Positions 63,307-64,000 of a DNA stretch of 64,000 nucleotides are shown here, piece by piece. Positions within the stretch are counted from its first letter, which is position 1; every line of letters starts with the position of its first letter. The position numbers and the translations under genes were made by a program. This DNA comes from Cryobacterium zongtaii (GTDB lineage: Bacteria; Actinomycetota; Actinomycetes; Actinomycetales; Microbacteriaceae), in the NCBI RefSeq assembly GCF_002909375.1, contig NZ_PPXD01000027.1, forward strand, positions 27,092 through 91,091, written 5' to 3'. Under the pieces are notes generated by a model. That model ran no database searches and was not told the DNA's origin. It saw only the letters and a program-made list of their open reading frames with translations.

Positions 63307-63560
63307 CAGGCGGTTCCGTCGGCGCCGCCGTCGTGACCTTCGGGGTTGGCGCCGCCGTCTGCGACGCCCTCGCTCGAGGCGGAGCCGTCAGCGCCACCGT
63401 CGTGGCCTGCCGGGTTGGCGCCGCCGTCCGCGGTGCCCTCTCCGGCGTCCGCGGTTCCGTCGGCACCGCCGTCGTGGCCCGCCGGGTTGGCGCCGCCATC
63501 GGCCGTGCCTTCGTTCGCATCCGCGCCGGATGTGGTGATGTCGTCGTCATTGATGCCCAC
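63306..63560 (-). CDS. Acidic Gly/Asp-rich tandem-repeat peptide, possible modified substrate
   Basis: An 84-residue peptide with no Lys, Arg or Cys. After a 16-residue leader (MGINDDDITTSGADAN) come three near-identical repeats (17-40, 41-63, 64-84) around ADGGANPxGHDGGADG; each holds one histidine (H29, H53, H76), the only histidines. GTG start preceded by a perfect GGAGGT five bases away. Stop overlaps the JmjC start (TGATG). Repeats of this type occur in short unannotated actinobacterial proteins; I know no function. It could be a RiPP-like precursor or an acidic structural peptide. Confidence 0.75.
   Translation of the reverse strand: MGINDDDITTSGADANEGTADGGANPAGHDGGADGTADAGEGTADGGANPAGHDGGADGSASSEGVADGGANPEGHDGGADGTA
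63311..63512 (-). repeat. Three tandem 63-72 bp coding repeats
   Basis: The three peptide repeats are encoded by adjacent direct repeats of 72, 69 and 63 bp; the first two are nearly identical at the DNA level. This points to recent duplication or gene conversion within the coding sequence. Confidence 0.8.
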
Positions 63561-63717
63561 TGCATACCTCCGTAGCCGTAACCGGGCGCCGGCTGACGCC
63601 CAAGGCGATAGTACGTCGCGGGCCGCCCCGATGGCAGGGCCAGCAACAAATCACCGTCGGTTGAGCCCGTCAAGCCTGGCGACCCAGAATCCGGACTCGG
63701 GCGCCCTCATGCCGCGG
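63561..63717. other. Gap upstream of the repeat-peptide operon
   Basis: 157 bp with the GGAGGT ribosome site of the repeat peptide at its left end. A TACTAT hexamer on the minus strand (63608-63613) could be a -10, but no matching -35 was found. Nothing else recognised. Confidence 0.35.
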
Positions 63718-64000
63718 CTACTCGTCTTGCCGGCGGTATTTGGGGTCGTGGGCCCGGTGCTGCGGTGGTTTTCGCCAGGTTCCGGTGGGGTCGATCCAGT
63801 GGGGGGCTTTGACTTCGGGCATGCCCAGGACCATGCGGATGTGCCACCCGGAGGTGTCGATGTTGTGGTGGTGATACCAACACAGCAGCACCCCGTTCGA
63901 GACGTTGGTCGGGCCGCCGTTTTGCCACGGTGTCACATGGTGGACTTCGGTCCATTGCGGTGGGCAGGTGCAGCCGGGGATGATGCAGCCGCCGTCTCGG
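63718..64000 (-). CDS. HNH endonuclease, DUF222 type (C-terminal part)
   Basis: The 3' end of a gene that runs in from beyond base 64000; 93 residues are visible. The HNH core is clear: GGCIIPGCTCPPQWTEVHH, then PWQNGGPTNVSNGVLLCWYHH with paired cysteines and the HH of the active site. This is the C-terminal nuclease of DUF222-HNH proteins, which are present in many copies in Microbacteriaceae genomes. Cellular role not established. Confidence 0.92.
   Translation of the reverse strand, partial: RDGGCIIPGCTCPPQWTEVHHVTPWQNGGPTNVSNGVLLCWYHHHNIDTSGWHIRMVLGMPEVKAPHWIDPTGTWRKPPQHRAHDPKYRRQDE

Noticed and set aside
63306..63560. Direct repeats as a CRISPR array
   Set aside because: Units of 63-72 bp are in one reading frame with no unique spacers and a clear ribosome site.

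Overview
The window looks like chromosome of a high-GC, aerobic or facultative actinobacterium, most probably Microbacteriaceae (Cryobacterium-like). The supports are ATG/GTG-overlapped operons, clpS next to a DUF2017 gene, a DUF222-type HNH gene, a DUF7144 membrane protein and an actinobacterial LexA box. The genus is inference, not shown by a marker gene. No rRNA, tRNA, CRISPR array, IS element or prophage was seen.

Layout. 1-6070: beta-mannan/manno-oligosaccharide operon (two sugar ABC permeases, GH2 beta-mannosidase, GH113-like mannanase, BadF-type kinase). 6097-7952: sufU-sufS. 8073-9293: MoeZ-like adenylyltransferase-rhodanese. 9490-11310: alkylsulfatase-like metallohydrolase. 11332-15270: molybdenum cofactor genes (moaD, moeA, moaC, mog, moaE) with a RibD-like reductase inserted. 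15534-38399: a purine catabolic block. It holds an FAD subunit and a fused Fe-S/Mo xanthine dehydrogenase, XdhC behind an NMT1-type ABC importer, an adenine deaminase-like protein, allantoinase, urate oxidase, guanine deaminase, HIU hydrolase, OHCU decarboxylase, a MocA-like transferase, an RpiR regulator, allantoate amidohydrolase and ureidoglycine-glyoxylate aminotransferase. It is interrupted at 30075-33370 by unrelated small genes. 38464-41137: a DUF3225-amidase fusion and a formamidase-like protein that could handle the oxalurate made by PucG. 41274-50011: mixed genes (YoaK, anchored HNH nuclease, clpS-DUF2017, two glycosyltransferases, SDR, glutamate decarboxylase). 50161-53950: SOS-controlled DUF6504-dnaE2. 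53954-57580: class A PBP and two small conserved proteins. 57766-60964: pflB-pflA, with a DosR/DevR-like palindrome upstream. 61163-63560: a translationally coupled operon of a tandem-repeat acidic peptide, a JmjC/cupin-4 oxygenase and a sucrase/ferredoxin-like protein. 63718-64000: end of an HNH endonuclease gene.

How it fits together. Adenine, guanine and hypoxanthine converge on urate through the deaminases and the molybdenum hydroxylase, whose cofactor genes lie next door. Urate then runs through HIU, OHCU, allantoin and allantoate to ureidoglycine and oxalurate. A GGTGTTTCA motif occurs in three gaps of this block and may be the operator of the RpiR regulator. The best candidate for an undescribed system is the repeat-peptide/JmjC/Suc_Fer operon at 61163-63560, which is organised like a precursor peptide with a dedicated Fe(II)/2-oxoglutarate oxygenase.
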